A stretch of DNA of 64,000 nt from Kallipyga massiliensis ph2 (GTDB taxonomy: Bacteria > Bacillota > Clostridia > Tissierellales > Peptoniphilaceae), in assembly GCF_000311985.1 (NCBI RefSeq), contig NZ_HE978585.1, positions 62,001 to 126,000 on the forward strand, read 5' to 3'. Every line of letters begins with the position of its first letter. Position 1 is the stretch's first letter. Positions 44,689 through 53,574 of the stretch are shown here, piece by piece. Under the pieces are notes generated by a model. The model searched no databases. It was not told the DNA's origin and worked only from the letters and a program-made list of their open reading frames with translations. The position numbers and the translations under genes are program-made.

Positions 44689-45417
44689 TTACAGGCTCCG
44701 TCCTAAGAGTTCTTCCAACTTCTTCCATGAGGTGTTGATAATGAGATCATCCGGGAAATCCAGGTCTTCCAGGATGGGCCGGATGGCGGAGAAGTCCCCC
44801 ACAGCCGGGGCGACGTGGGCATCGGTGTTGAGGATGACCGGGACCTCCTTGTCCAGGCAGGTCTCCAGGATGAACCGGATGTTTTCCTGGGAATTGACCC
44901 GGTAGCTTCCGGGGCCCAGGGAGGAGTTGTTGATCTCCAGGGCCCGGCCCATGTCCTTGACCGCATCAACCAAAGCCACATAATCCGAGGGGTACTGGCC
45001 ATCATCCACATGACCCAGAATCTTCACCTCAGGGTGCTTTTCCAGACAGTGGATGTAGGCATCGGTAAAATCCGTCCGGCTGCCGGAATCCATATCGAAA
45101 ATATGGCCATGAAGGCTGGCGATGGAATAGTCCACCCGGTCCAAGAGGTCGGGTTCGATGAGGTCCCCCTGGTGGTTCTTGATATTGAGCTCCACCCCCT
45201 TCAGGAGACGGACGCCTTCCAGGTAGTCGGGGAGGGCGTCAATATTGAGCCAGTAGTCCCGGTTGGTGGTGTTGGGCATTCCGTAGGCATGGTCGCTGAT
45301 CCCCATGATCTCCAGGCCCGCTTCCTTGGCGACCCGGGCGTTTTCCGTGATGGTGGAGTAGGCGTGGACGGAAGCCAGGGAGTGGGTGTGGAGGTCCATG
45401 ATGAAGTTTCGATTCAT
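44689..45417 (-). CDS. PHP domain hydrolase (YcdX-like)
   Basis: 242 residues. The motif MDLHTHSLASVHAYS holds the first two metal histidines, and GISDHAYG, SLHGHIF, LGHVDDGQY and NTDAHV hold the others of the trinuclear site of PHP phosphoesterases. YcdX-like members act as phosphatases on small phosphates; the physiological substrate is unknown. It lies between tsaD and pcrA in the operon, with a 12-bp gap upstream. Confidence 0.9.
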   Translation of the reverse strand: MNRNFIMDLHTHSLASVHAYSTITENARVAKEAGLEIMGISDHAYGMPNTTNRDYWLNIDALPDYLEGVRLLKGVELNIKNHQGDLIEPDLLDRVDYSIASLHGHIFDMDSGSRTDFTDAYIHCLEKHPEVKILGHVDDGQYPSDYVALVDAVKDMGRALEINNSSLGPGSYRVNSQENIRFILETCLDKEVPVILNTDAHVAPAVGDFSAIRPILEDLDFPDDLIINTSWKKLEELLGRSL

Positions 45418-45429
45418 ATTGTCTCCTTA

Positions 45430-46434
45430 CTAGAGGCCCAGGTTAGGGTCGGCGGTGAAGGCCGGGTCCGAAGGGCCTCGGTTGATATAGTGGTAGTAAC
45501 CGGCCGATCCGATCATGGCCGCATTGTCTGTACAAAGGTCCAAGGGGGGCACATAGAAATCCACCCCCATGCTTTGGCAGGCCCTCTCCAGGCTCTCCCG
45601 GAGGGGACCGTTGGCCGCCACACCGCCGGATAGGCAAAGGGTCTTCAGACCGGTGTCCTCCAAAAGATGGATGGACTTTTGGGTCAAAACGTCGATGACC
45701 GCATCCTGGAAGCCCCTGGCCACGTCGGCCTTGTTGATGGGGAGGCCCTTCTGGTCCTGGTGGTGGCAGTAGTTGATCACTGCCGTCTTGAGGCCGGAGA
45801 AGGAGAAGTCATAACCGTCCTCCTTCTTCATCATGGCCCGGGGGAAGTCGACTGCACCCGGCCGGCCCTCCATGGCCAGCTTCTGGACCTTAGGCCCGCC
45901 GGGATAGCCCATGCCCAGGACCCGGGAGACCTTGTCAAAACTCTCCCCGGCGGCGTCATCCCGGGTGGATCCCAGGACCTCATAATTCGTATACCCATCC
46001 ACCCGACAGAGGTAGGTGTGGCCTCCGGAGACCACCAGGGCAATGAAGGGAGGCTCCAGGTCGGGGTGGGCCAAATAGTTGGCACAGATGTGGCCTTCCA
46101 TGTGGTTGACGCCCACAATGGGGACATCCAAAACAAAGGACATGGCCTTGGCGGCGGAAATGCCCACGAGGAGGGCCCCGATCAGGCCGGGCCCCCGGGT
46201 GACGGAGACCAGGTCGATGTTTTTAGGGGTCAGGCCCGTTTCTTCAAAAGCCATGGCCAGGATCCGGTTGACCGCCTCCAGGTGCTTCCGGGAGGCGATT
46301 TCCGGAACCACTCCTCCGTAGAGGGCATGGGTGGCGATTTGTGTAGAGATCAAGTTACAGAGAACCTTACGGCCATCCTCCAGGATGGCCACCGAAGTCT
46401 CATCGCAAGACGATTCGATAGCCAGTGAAATCAT
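45430..46434 (-). CDS. tsaD: tRNA N6-adenosine threonylcarbamoyltransferase
   Basis: A 334-residue TsaD/Kae1 protein. It transfers the threonylcarbamoyl group to A37 of tRNAs reading ANN codons. AIESSCDETSVAIL, the metal-binding NHMEGHICA (His-x3-His) and LVVSGGHTYL with CLSGGVAANGPLR at the end are signature motifs. The overlap with rimI (4 bp) and its place after tsaB mark the standard t6A operon. Confidence 0.97.
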   Translation of the reverse strand: MISLAIESSCDETSVAILEDGRKVLCNLISTQIATHALYGGVVPEIASRKHLEAVNRILAMAFEETGLTPKNIDLVSVTRGPGLIGALLVGISAAKAMSFVLDVPIVGVNHMEGHICANYLAHPDLEPPFIALVVSGGHTYLCRVDGYTNYEVLGSTRDDAAGESFDKVSRVLGMGYPGGPKVQKLAMEGRPGAVDFPRAMMKKEDGYDFSFSGLKTAVINYCHHQDQKGLPINKADVARGFQDAVIDVLTQKSIHLLEDTGLKTLCLSGGVAANGPLRESLERACQSMGVDFYVPPLDLCTDNAAMIGSAGYYHYINRGPSDPAFTADPNLGL

Positions 46435-46925
46435 GCCTCCTCCTTCCTCTTTTTTCGCATCACATAAGCATCCATGCCGGTCTGGGCATAGTAGTTCCGG
46501 CGGACGCCCACCTTCTCAAAGCCGAATTTCTCATAAAGAGCCAGGGCCGGGCCGTTGTTGACCGCCACTTCCAGGAAGCAGTCCTCCGACCCCCTTCCGA
46601 AAGAAGAGGCCAAAAAGTCCTCCACCAGACGGCTACCGATCCCCTGGCCGCGGAAGTCCGGGTCCACCCCGATCTTGTTGAGGGAGGATTCCCCGGCCAC
46701 ATGCCAGGCGGTGTAATAGCCCACCACCTTTCCCTGATAAACAGACACCAGGCAGGTGGTCCGGCCGTTTTCCACCAGTTCCTCTTCAAAAAAGGCCCGG
46801 TTCCAGGGGTAGGGAAAGGACTGTCTTTCAATGGCCAGGACCCGGTCCAGGTCCTCCCGGACCATGGGCCGGATCCGGGTTTGGACCAGGATGGGACCCG
46901 GTATGGCCCTATCCCCGGTTATCAT
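46431..46925 (-). CDS. rimI: Ribosomal protein S18 alanine N-acetyltransferase-like GNAT
   Basis: 164 residues of the GNAT family: VREDLDRVLAIERQSFPYPW at the N-terminus, IGVDPDFRGQGIGSRLVEDFL is the acetyl-CoA loop (R-x-x-G-x-G/A) and FLEVAVNNGPALALYEKFGF the C-terminal motif. It acetylates the N-terminal Ala of S18 in Escherichia coli; the Firmicutes role is less certain. The predicted start has a 20-residue extension over family norm, and translation may begin at the M of MVREDL (about 46865). Confidence 0.88.
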   Translation of the reverse strand: MITGDRAIPGPILVQTRIRPMVREDLDRVLAIERQSFPYPWNRAFFEEELVENGRTTCLVSVYQGKVVGYYTAWHVAGESSLNKIGVDPDFRGQGIGSRLVEDFLASSFGRGSEDCFLEVAVNNGPALALYEKFGFEKVGVRRNYYAQTGMDAYVMRKKRKEEA

Positions 46926-47670
46926 GCCGACTCCGGTCCAATTCCGCCTGGGACTTGCGGAGGTAGTTGGGGGCCAGGTCCAGGATGGAATCCGACTGAC
47001 CCAAATCCAGGCGGGCAGCCGCCAGCCGGGCTAAGGCCCGGATGGGGGACAGGCGACCCTCCCCCTGATAAACAACTGTGGGGAAGTTGGCTTGGTCCAC
47101 CAAATAGGGGTGGGCGGCCATCCCCTTGCCGGTGAAGACCACGCCGGAATAGGCCCCCTCCTCCACCAGCCTAGTCAGTTTATCCAGGAAGTCCTCCTGG
47201 TAGTAGAGGGCTTCCGGGAGGAGGGCTTCCGAAACGAAGCCCTCTTCCATTGGGGTGGAATAAGCGGCGGCAAAAATCCGGTTGGCCCGGGCATCGATGA
47301 CGGGAACCCGGAGGAAGTCCTCGGCCCCCTCAGCCTCCATGGCCAAGGCGGCCAGGGAGGAGATCCCCACCACGGGCTTGCCGGAAAACTGGGCCATGGT
47401 CTTGGCCATGGTCACTCCGATCCGGAGGCCGGTAAAGGAGCCCGGTCCCTTGGCGCAAGCAAAGGCGTCGATGTCTTTGGGGGCCAGTCCTGCCTCCTTA
47501 ACCATATCATCGAGAATCGGGATGAGGGCCTCGGCCTGGCGTTGGTCTTCTTCCAGGATGGTCACCGCCTCAAAGGTTCCCTCCCGGGATCCCCGGGGAG
47601 AGTCCGGATTCCAGGTGTAGATGGCGGCCCCGGTCGATGAGGTCGTCGTATCAATGGCAAGCAGTCTCAT
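46909..47670 (-). CDS. tsaB: tRNA threonylcarbamoyl-adenosine modification protein TsaB
   Basis: About 253 residues. MRLLAIDTTTSSTGAAI begins the ASKHA fold; the D-x-x-A-F-A-x-G-P-G-S-F-T-G-L-R-I-G stretch is the diagnostic TsaB loop. It is the scaffold of the TsaBDE complex and lacks the metal site of TsaD. ATG 47670 was chosen: it overlaps the tsaE stop by 4 bp (ATGA). The longer frame to 47763 would overlap tsaE by more than 90 bp. It is followed by rimI with a 17-bp overlap. Confidence 0.93.
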   Translation of the reverse strand: MRLLAIDTTTSSTGAAIYTWNPDSPRGSREGTFEAVTILEEDQRQAEALIPILDDMVKEAGLAPKDIDAFACAKGPGSFTGLRIGVTMAKTMAQFSGKPVVGISSLAALAMEAEGAEDFLRVPVIDARANRIFAAAYSTPMEEGFVSEALLPEALYYQEDFLDKLTRLVEEGAYSGVVFTGKGMAAHPYLVDQANFPTVVYQGEGRLSPIRALARLAAARLDLGQSDSILDLAPNYLRKSQAELDRSRHDNRG

Positions 47671-48074
47671 CGGATGTCCACCTCCCTTTCTTCTCCCTCC
47701 CCCTTGATAATGGAAACCCAGATGGTATGGGGGGGAAGATAGTCCCCGGCCCGGTCGGGCCATTCCACAAAAGTCAGCCCATGGTCCGAATAAAAGGCCT
47801 CCTCATAGTTGAGGTCCTCGATTTCCTCAGCTTCCTCCAACCGGTAAAGGTCCATATGGTAAAGGGGGCCCCGGTCGGTCTCGTAGGCATGGATGAGGTC
47901 AAAGGTGGGGGAGGTGATCCGACCCTCCACTCCCAGGGCCCGGGCAATCCACCGGACCATCTGGGTCTTCCCGGCCCCCAGGTCCCCGTCAAGGGCCACC
48001 ACGGCGCCCGGCTCCAGGCCCTCCAGGAAGGCCAGGGTCCACGCCTTCATTTGTTCTTTATTTTCAATATGCAT
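47667..48074 (-). CDS. tsaE: tRNA threonylcarbamoyl-adenosine modification ATPase TsaE
   Basis: About 135 residues. GDLGAGKTQMVRWIA is the P-loop, TSPTFDLIHAYE the switch region, and YHMDLYRLEEAEEI and FVEWPDRAG are family motifs. It supplies ATP hydrolysis for t6A formation. ATG 48074 (AGGAAGCG upstream) starts MHIENKEQ; ATG 48092 is an alternative. It opens the nine-gene leftward operon, with a TATAAT box at 48151-48146. Confidence 0.93.
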   Translation of the reverse strand: MHIENKEQMKAWTLAFLEGLEPGAVVALDGDLGAGKTQMVRWIARALGVEGRITSPTFDLIHAYETDRGPLYHMDLYRLEEAEEIEDLNYEEAFYSDHGLTFVEWPDRAGDYLPPHTIWVSIIKGEGEEREVDIR

Positions 48075-48145
48075 AGTGACTCGCTTCCTCATTTAAAAAA
48101 TCCAAGGTGGCCCTCCTTTCATGAAAAAAGGAAAACCCACTTTCT

Positions 48146-48151
48146 ATTATA
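48146..48151 (-). promoter_or_regulatory. Candidate -10 box of the tsaE operon
   Basis: TATAAT reading leftward, about 72 bp before the tsaE start; no good -35 box. Confidence 0.4.
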
Positions 48152-48167
48152 ACCGACCGGGCAAGAC

Positions 48168-48196
48168 TTGTTCCGAAAGCCTTCAACTTGTGATAC
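48168..48196 (+). promoter_or_regulatory. Candidate murJ promoter
   Basis: TTGTTC, 17-bp spacer, TGATAC on the + strand, 28 bp before the murJ ATG. Divergent from the tsaE promoter. Confidence 0.45.
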
Positions 48197-48223
48197 ACTC
48201 AATGAATCAGAAAAGGAGGATTT

Positions 48224-49759
48224 ATGGGTTCCATAGCATTTCAATTGATGGTCATCACCATCATCTCCAAATTCACCGGCCTCTTCCGGGAGGTCTTTTT
48301 TGGCGCGGTCTTCGGGACCTCCATCATCAAGGATATTTACGTCATCACCAACTCCTTGACCGCCATCCTCTTTTCCTACCTCTTTGTCTCTACCCAAACC
48401 ACCTTCATCCCCATGTATAACAACGTCCTGTCCAAGAAGGACCGGAAGGCCGCCGACCACTTCACCGCCAACCTGACCAATACCCTGGTCCTCCTGGCCG
48501 GCCTGGTCATCCTCCTGACCTGGATTTTTGCTGACCCCCTGGCCCGGATCATTGCCCCCGGCTTCTCCCCGGAAAACATCGCCAAGACGGCCGACTTCCT
48601 CCGGATTGTCGTGGTCGGCATCCTCTTCTCTGCCATCAATGCCGCCCCCATCTCCTACCTGAACATCTATGACAACTTTGCCACCCCGGCCACCACCGGG
48701 ATCCTCATGAACATCATCCTGGTGGCCTTTGCCTTCGTCGCGGCCAAGCAGGAGTCCATGGTTCTCCTGGCCGTGGGTGCTGTGGCTGCCAAGGGCCTCC
48801 AATATATTTTCTTCCCCCGGGCCATGCGGAAGACCGGCTACCGCCACGCCTGGGTCCTTAACCCCAAGGACCCCTTCATTCGTGAAGCCCTTCTGATCGC
48901 CCTCCCGGCCATCTTCTCCATCCTGGTCAACGACCTCTCGGTCATCATCGACAAGTCCATTGCCTCAGCCATCGTCTCCGAAGGCGGGGTCTCCGCCATG
49001 GACTACGCCGCCAAGCTCATTGACTTCGTCCAGGGGATCGTGGTGGTCTCCATCGTCACCGCCTCCTACCCCCGGATGTCCCGTCTGGGCCAGAACCGGT
49101 CCATGCGTCCCCGTTTCAAGCGACTGACCCAGCGGGCCGTCTCCTCCGGCGCCCTCCTGGTCATCCCCTCGGTGGTCGGCCTCATGCTCTTCGCCACTCC
49201 CATCACCCGGATCTTCTTTGAGCGGGGGGCCTTCACCCCGGAGTCCACGGCCATGGTTTCCACCATCCTTTTCTGGTATGCTCCCTCCCTCCTCTTCATC
49301 CTTTTCTCCCAGGTCTACACCCGGGCCTTCTACTCCCTTAAAGACACCCGGACCCCCCTGATTGCCGGGGCCATCCAAGTGGGCGTGGACATCGTCCTCA
49401 ACTTCGTCCTCTCCTACTTCTTCGGCCTGAGCGGTCTGGCCGCCTCCACCACCATCGGGGCCATCGCGGGTTCCCTCCTCCTCATGACCCTCCTCCGAAA
49501 GAAGATCGGTCCCCTGGGCCTGAGCCGGATGGGGAAGTCCCTGGCCAAGATCCTCCTGGCAACCCTGGTCATGGGCCTGGCCTCCTGGTCGGTCTACTAC
49601 TTCCTCCCCCTGGCCTCGGATAACCTCCGCTTCTTCCTGGCCCTCCTGGTCGCCATCCTGACTTACCTGGTCGTCGTTATCGCCCTCCGGATCCCGGAAG
49701 CCCAACACCTGGCCCTCCGGGCCATCGAGCGCCTGGAAGCCCGCTTCCCTGAAAAATGA
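48224..49759 (+). CDS. murJ: Lipid II flippase MurJ
   Basis: A 511-residue MOP-family membrane protein with about 14 hydrophobic segments. The N-terminal ISKFTGLFREVFFGAVFGTS (GLxRE motif) and the RIFFERGAFTPEST segment are MurJ signatures; the Pro-rich NAAPISYLN loop fits too. It flips lipid II across the membrane in peptidoglycan synthesis. Own promoter and AAGGAGG site; two terminators in a row follow before galE on the other strand. Confidence 0.93.
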   Translation: MGSIAFQLMVITIISKFTGLFREVFFGAVFGTSIIKDIYVITNSLTAILFSYLFVSTQTTFIPMYNNVLSKKDRKAADHFTANLTNTLVLLAGLVILLTWIFADPLARIIAPGFSPENIAKTADFLRIVVVGILFSAINAAPISYLNIYDNFATPATTGILMNIILVAFAFVAAKQESMVLLAVGAVAAKGLQYIFFPRAMRKTGYRHAWVLNPKDPFIREALLIALPAIFSILVNDLSVIIDKSIASAIVSEGGVSAMDYAAKLIDFVQGIVVVSIVTASYPRMSRLGQNRSMRPRFKRLTQRAVSSGALLVIPSVVGLMLFATPITRIFFERGAFTPESTAMVSTILFWYAPSLLFILFSQVYTRAFYSLKDTRTPLIAGAIQVGVDIVLNFVLSYFFGLSGLAASTTIGAIAGSLLLMTLLRKKIGPLGLSRMGKSLAKILLATLVMGLASWSVYYFLPLASDNLRFFLALLVAILTYLVVVIALRIPEAQHLALRAIERLEARFPEK

Positions 49760-49768
49760 GTCTCGACA

Positions 49769-49806
49769 AAAAAAGAGGCCGACCGGGAAAACCCGGCCGG
49801 CCTCTC
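49769..49806. terminator. First terminator after murJ
   Basis: AGAGGCCG-CCGGG and CCCGG-CGGCCTCT around AAAA; A run before it. Confidence 0.8.
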
Positions 49807-49807
49807 C

Positions 49808-49838
49808 AGCCCCCTCCCTCGGAGGGGGCTTCTTTTTT
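49808..49838. terminator. Second terminator after murJ
   Basis: AGCCCCCTCC/GGAGGGGGCT with CTC loop and a T run; it abuts the galE stop, serving both strands. Confidence 0.8.
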
Positions 49839-50842
49839 TAGTCCCGGGACTGCTTCTGGAATTCCCAGGAGGACTTGCAAGCTTCTTCGATGGAGTGGAC
49901 CGGCTTCCAGTCCAGTTCCCTTTGGGCCTTGGAGGAGTCGGCATAGGTCGTGGCCACATCGCCCGCCCGGCGGCCCTCGATCTCATAGGAGATCTTGAGG
50001 CCGTTGGCCTTCTCGAAGGCATGGACCAGCTCCAGAACGGAGGTTCCCTTGCCGGTTCCCAGATTGTAGGTCAGGACGCCCTTCTTTCCCACCGTGTTTT
50101 CCAGGGCGGCAACATGGCCCCGGGCCAGGTCCACCACATGGATGTAGTCCCGGACCCCGGTTCCGTCCACCGTATCGTAGTCGTCCCCGAAGACGTGGAG
50201 GTAGTCCAGACGGCCGTCCGCCACCTGGCAGATGTAGGGCATGAGGTTGTTGGGGATCCCCACCGGGGATTCCCCGATCAGGCCGGATTCGTGGGCCCCG
50301 ATGGGGTTGAAATAGCGGAGGAGGATCCCGGTGAAGTCCGGGTCGGCCACGCAGAGGTCCCGGATCATCTGCTCGATCATCCGCTTGGTCTGTCCATAGG
50401 GGTTGGTGGCCTCTTCCGGCATCCCTTCGACCATGGGGCTCTCATTCTTGGGCGAATAGACGGTAGCCGACGAAGAGAAGATCATGGTCTTGACCCCATA
50501 TTTTTCCATCATCTTAAGGACCACCAAACTGGCGTTGAGGTTGACCTCATAGTAGGCCAGGGGCTTCTTGACCGATTCCCCAACGGCCTTCAGGCCGGCA
50601 AAGTGCATGACGCAGTCGAAGTCATGGTCCCGGAAAATCCGGTCCATGGCCTCCTCGTCCTGACAGTCCACCTTATAAAATTCAATGGTCCTTTGGCCCA
50701 GCTTTTCGATCTTTCCTTTGACTTCTTCCTTGGCGTTATAGAGGTTGTCGACGACCACCAGGTCGTGGTCATTGTGGAGGAGTTCCACGCAAGTGTGGGA
50801 GCCGATATAGCCCAGGCCTCCTGTTACCAATACCTTCATCAT
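49838..50842 (-). CDS. galE: UDP-glucose 4-epimerase
   Basis: About 334 residues. GGLGYIGSHTC is the NAD-binding Rossmann motif, the catalytic Y-x3-K is in NPYGQTKRMIEQM, and SSATVYSP supplies the catalytic Ser/Thr. It interconverts UDP-glucose and UDP-galactose for wall polysaccharides. ATG 50842 has AAAGGGCA upstream. No linked sugar genes; the branching enzyme and nucleotidyltransferase are elsewhere in the window. Confidence 0.95.
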   Translation of the reverse strand: MMKVLVTGGLGYIGSHTCVELLHNDHDLVVVDNLYNAKEEVKGKIEKLGQRTIEFYKVDCQDEEAMDRIFRDHDFDCVMHFAGLKAVGESVKKPLAYYEVNLNASLVVLKMMEKYGVKTMIFSSSATVYSPKNESPMVEGMPEEATNPYGQTKRMIEQMIRDLCVADPDFTGILLRYFNPIGAHESGLIGESPVGIPNNLMPYICQVADGRLDYLHVFGDDYDTVDGTGVRDYIHVVDLARGHVAALENTVGKKGVLTYNLGTGKGTSVLELVHAFEKANGLKISYEIEGRRAGDVATTYADSSKAQRELDWKPVHSIEEACKSSWEFQKQSRD

Positions 50843-50932
50843 TGCCCTTTCTAGCTTTGTAAGCATTGACCGCCTCACGAGTCGGTAAGGCCGCCCGAAG
50901 AAAAAATGTGTTTACCTTGTCCTAACAAATCG

Positions 50933-50958
50933 ATAGGTGTCGGTTGCCCGACACCTAT
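50933..50958. terminator. Perfect 11-bp hairpin after the VanY-like gene
   Basis: ATAGGTGTCGG/CCGACACCTAT with a TTGC loop; the T run on the leftward strand is weak. It sits between the VanY-like stop (50990) and the galE promoter region. Confidence 0.6.
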
Positions 50959-50989
50959 GATGACGTTAATGATTTACTTTCCCGGCATC

Positions 50990-52045
50990 CTATTGGACAC
51001 CATAGAAAACCTCGAGGGTGAGGCCTTCGTTGGAAATAATGGAGGCATCTTCAATGCCGACGTAGACGAAGATGGTCGGGTCGGCACGGTAGCCGGTGAT
51101 GGTCTCCGAGCCTTGGGGATAGCGGAGGACGAAGCCATATTCATGAGCATGGTCCTTGAGCCACTTGAAGGCTGCAGTTTTTTCAAAGGCATTGTCCATT
51201 CGGGGGTCTGTCCCCTCGACATAGAACTTGACGCCCAGGCCCGTCTGGAAGACGGCATGTCCGGGTTGGGGCGCATGATCCGGGTTGCCTTCCAGGACCA
51301 ATTCCTTGGCCTCATCAGCAGCCGACCGATAGGTCGTGGCCACTTCCACCTTAACCCCGTCCCTCTCCATAGCTTCGGTCATGACCCGGAGGGCCGCCGC
51401 CGCATCCTCATGGAAGACGGTTTCGTAATCGGTGGATATGCCGTAGGAGGCATTGACAATCAGATGGCCATCGACGACCACAAACTGGGAGGCATCGGAG
51501 ATGACATCCAAATACTCATCCCGGATGTAGCCTTCCCGTCCCACAGAGGTCACCTTGGTCCAGCCGTCCTGGTGGCCATAGGTCTCTACCACGGTGTTCT
51601 TGGGCAGGGCAGCGACTTCTGTGGATTTGATGGAATCCCGGTTATACAAAATCACGTCCTGGTTGGTGACCAGGAAGGTGTCAAGTTGGCTCTGGTAGCT
51701 ATCCGCCTGTTTCTTCTCCGTCCGGGGAAGGAGGCGCTTGGACTGGGCTTCCTTGGAGGTCATGTACTTGATCTCCCGGTCCTTGCCGGTCCCCTTCTCT
51801 TCCTTAGCCGCCGGGTCGTCCGCACCCTGAACAATGGTGATTTGGGACTCCGGAAGGGAGGACTGGGCCGAAGAATTGTTGGACAGGTGGGAAATAATAA
51901 ACCGTCCGGAAAAGAAGATAAGACCAGCAGCTAACGCAAGAGCCAAAATGTTCCGGCGTTGGTTGCGCTTACGGCGGAGTCTCCTCCGCTCAACTCTCTT
52001 TGCCCGACGGTCGAATGAATTGTTGGGAATTGTTTTTTTGGCCAT
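50990..52045 (-). CDS. Degenerate M15 (VanY-like) wall protein with an SH3 domain
   Basis: 351 residues. A basic N-terminus and one membrane segment (ILALALAAGLIFFSGRFI, about 33-50) anchor it; an SH3-like domain (about 125-180) precedes an M15/VanY fold with ATTYRSAADEAKEL, WLKDHAHEYGFVLRYPQG and ETITGYRADP. In active VanY/LdcB the zinc ligands lie in S-x-H-Q-T-G-x-A-x-D and E-P-W-H-x-R-Y-V-G. Here these read AVFQTGLGVKF and ADPTIFVYVG: His to Phe, Asp to Lys and His to Ile. The enzyme is likely inactive and may bind wall peptides. Terminated alone. Confidence 0.82.
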   Translation of the reverse strand: MAKKTIPNNSFDRRAKRVERRRLRRKRNQRRNILALALAAGLIFFSGRFIISHLSNNSSAQSSLPESQITIVQGADDPAAKEEKGTGKDREIKYMTSKEAQSKRLLPRTEKKQADSYQSQLDTFLVTNQDVILYNRDSIKSTEVAALPKNTVVETYGHQDGWTKVTSVGREGYIRDEYLDVISDASQFVVVDGHLIVNASYGISTDYETVFHEDAAAALRVMTEAMERDGVKVEVATTYRSAADEAKELVLEGNPDHAPQPGHAVFQTGLGVKFYVEGTDPRMDNAFEKTAAFKWLKDHAHEYGFVLRYPQGSETITGYRADPTIFVYVGIEDASIISNEGLTLEVFYGVQ

Positions 52046-52219
52046 ACTGGGGTCCTTAATATCGTAAATCCGAAAATTCGGATGAAAAAATCATTATCAG
52101 AGGAGAAAATCACTCCTATCTATAGATTGATTATACATGAGGAAGCTTGTGCTTTCAAGGTCAGGAATCGGCTTTATCCCCCATATGTTGCCTTTTTTCC
52201 ACCATTTTATCCACAAAAT

Positions 52220-53053
52220 TTACAGGGTGGTGGCCGAAAAAACAAAGGGGTAGGCCGACTCCATGATCCGCCGGGCTTTTTCCAGGCTCCCCGGGTCATC
52301 AAAAATTCCAAAAACCGTAGGGCCGGACCCCGACACCATGGCCGCCTGGGCTCCCAAATCCTTGAGCTCTTTTTTGATTTGCCGGAGCTTGGGCTGGAGG
52401 GACAAAGTAACCGTTTCCAGCTGGTTTTGCATGAGGTCCGTCAGCTGGGCCGTATTGCTATCGATAGCATGAGCCAGCTCCGCCACCCGAATCTTCCCAT
52501 AATTTCCCACCTGACCATAGACAAAGGCCGTGGACAGGCCCTCTCCGGGATTGACCAGGAGGACCCGGTGGCCATACCAATTCCTCAAGGGGGTCAGGAT
52601 TTCTCCCCTCCCCTGACCCCGCTGGGTCCCGCCCCGGATAAAGAAGGGGACATCCGAACCCAGGCCGGCCCCGATCTCTTCCAGCTCCTCATCGCTGAGG
52701 TCCAGGTCCCAGAGCTTATTCAGCCCCTTGAGGGTGGCCGCAGCATCCGAAGACCCGCCCCCCAGGCCGGCCTGGATGGGGATCCGCTTTTCCAGCTCAA
52801 TGACCACGGCGTTCTCCTCCACCCGGTCCTTCATGGCCTCCCAGGCCTTGAAAATCAGGTTGTTCCGGTCCAGGGCCAGGTCAGGGTCATCACAGGTAAG
52901 AACGAAGCCCCCCCGTCCCTCTTCAATGGTCAGATTGTCCCCCAGGTCAATCTCCTGGAGGATCATATCCACCTCATGGAACCCGTCCTCCCGGTCATCC
53001 AGAACATCCAGCGCCAAATTAATCTTTGCATTCGCCCGCATTTCCACTTCCAT
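52220..53053 (-). CDS. ispE: 4-diphosphocytidyl-2-C-methyl-D-erythritol kinase
   Basis: About 277 residues of the GHMP kinase family, in the MEP isoprenoid pathway. A-N-A-K-I-N-L-A-L at the start, the ATP loop PIQAGLGGGSSDAAATL, and VSGSGPTVFGIF are signature motifs. ATG 53053 has GGGAG six bases upstream. Placement after veg is the Bacillus arrangement. The following 174 bp (52046-52219) contain only a weak ATCCGAA/TTCGGAT hairpin. Confidence 0.95.
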   Translation of the reverse strand: MEVEMRANAKINLALDVLDDREDGFHEVDMILQEIDLGDNLTIEEGRGGFVLTCDDPDLALDRNNLIFKAWEAMKDRVEENAVVIELEKRIPIQAGLGGGSSDAAATLKGLNKLWDLDLSDEELEEIGAGLGSDVPFFIRGGTQRGQGRGEILTPLRNWYGHRVLLVNPGEGLSTAFVYGQVGNYGKIRVAELAHAIDSNTAQLTDLMQNQLETVTLSLQPKLRQIKKELKDLGAQAAMVSGSGPTVFGIFDDPGSLEKARRIMESAYPFVFSATTL

Positions 53054-53117
53054 GGCCAACTCCCATCCTTTTTCCCAAAAAAATAGGGAAGGTGGTCACC
53101 TTCCCTGGACTTCTGAT

Positions 53118-53339
53118 CTAATAGATCGTCATTTTCACGGTTCCGGTCAAGACATCGGTGTAGGTATAGGACACCGTCGATTCCACATCGAAATTATTCG
53201 TTACCCGAACCGTAAACACATCTTCAAAAGCCCCTTCCAGGACTCCCTCTTTGGTCACAATCCGCTTGCGACCCTTATCCGCCTTGACGACAACATTTCT
53301 CCCCAAGGCCTCTTCCACTTCTTTTTTGATGGAATTCAT
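53118..53339 (-). CDS. veg: Veg family protein
   Basis: 73 residues, small and basic, with the family sequence IKKEVEEALGRNVVVKADKGRKRI and the C-terminal YTDVLTGTVKM. Veg stimulates biofilm-matrix expression in Bacillus and may bind nucleic acid. ATG 53339 is favoured over an upstream TTG at 53357; the ribosome-binding site is weak. The next gene on the strand, ispE, follows after 64 bp, a common Firmicutes pair. Confidence 0.92.
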   Translation of the reverse strand: MNSIKKEVEEALGRNVVVKADKGRKRIVTKEGVLEGAFEDVFTVRVTNNFDVESTVSYTYTDVLTGTVKMTIY

Positions 53340-53493
53340 CGTTTTATTCTCGATCAAGGCACACCAACTTTCCGCACTTCGCTAAGCGATATGGCTTCGT
53401 ATGAAAAAAAGACTAGACTTATCCCAATATAAAGGAACATGATAAAATATTATAGCACATCGAAAGACCCCGTCGCAAGCCTATTCCTGACCA

Positions 53494-53538
53494 AAAAGAG
53501 CCTGCCCGGGAAAATCAAATTTCCCCGGGCAGGCTCTT
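53494..53538 (-). terminator. Terminator after the M18 aminopeptidase
   Basis: AAGAGCCTGCCCGGG and CCCGGGCAGGCTCTT pair perfectly over 15 bp, followed leftward by T5. Confidence 0.9.
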
Positions 53539-53574
53539 CCTATCGTTTCAAATTGTTCCTACGAGTCGGTCCAA

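Noticed and set aside
52082-53086. 334-codon + strand frame across ispE
   Set aside because: ispE has intact GHMP motifs on the other strand; this frame is its shadow.
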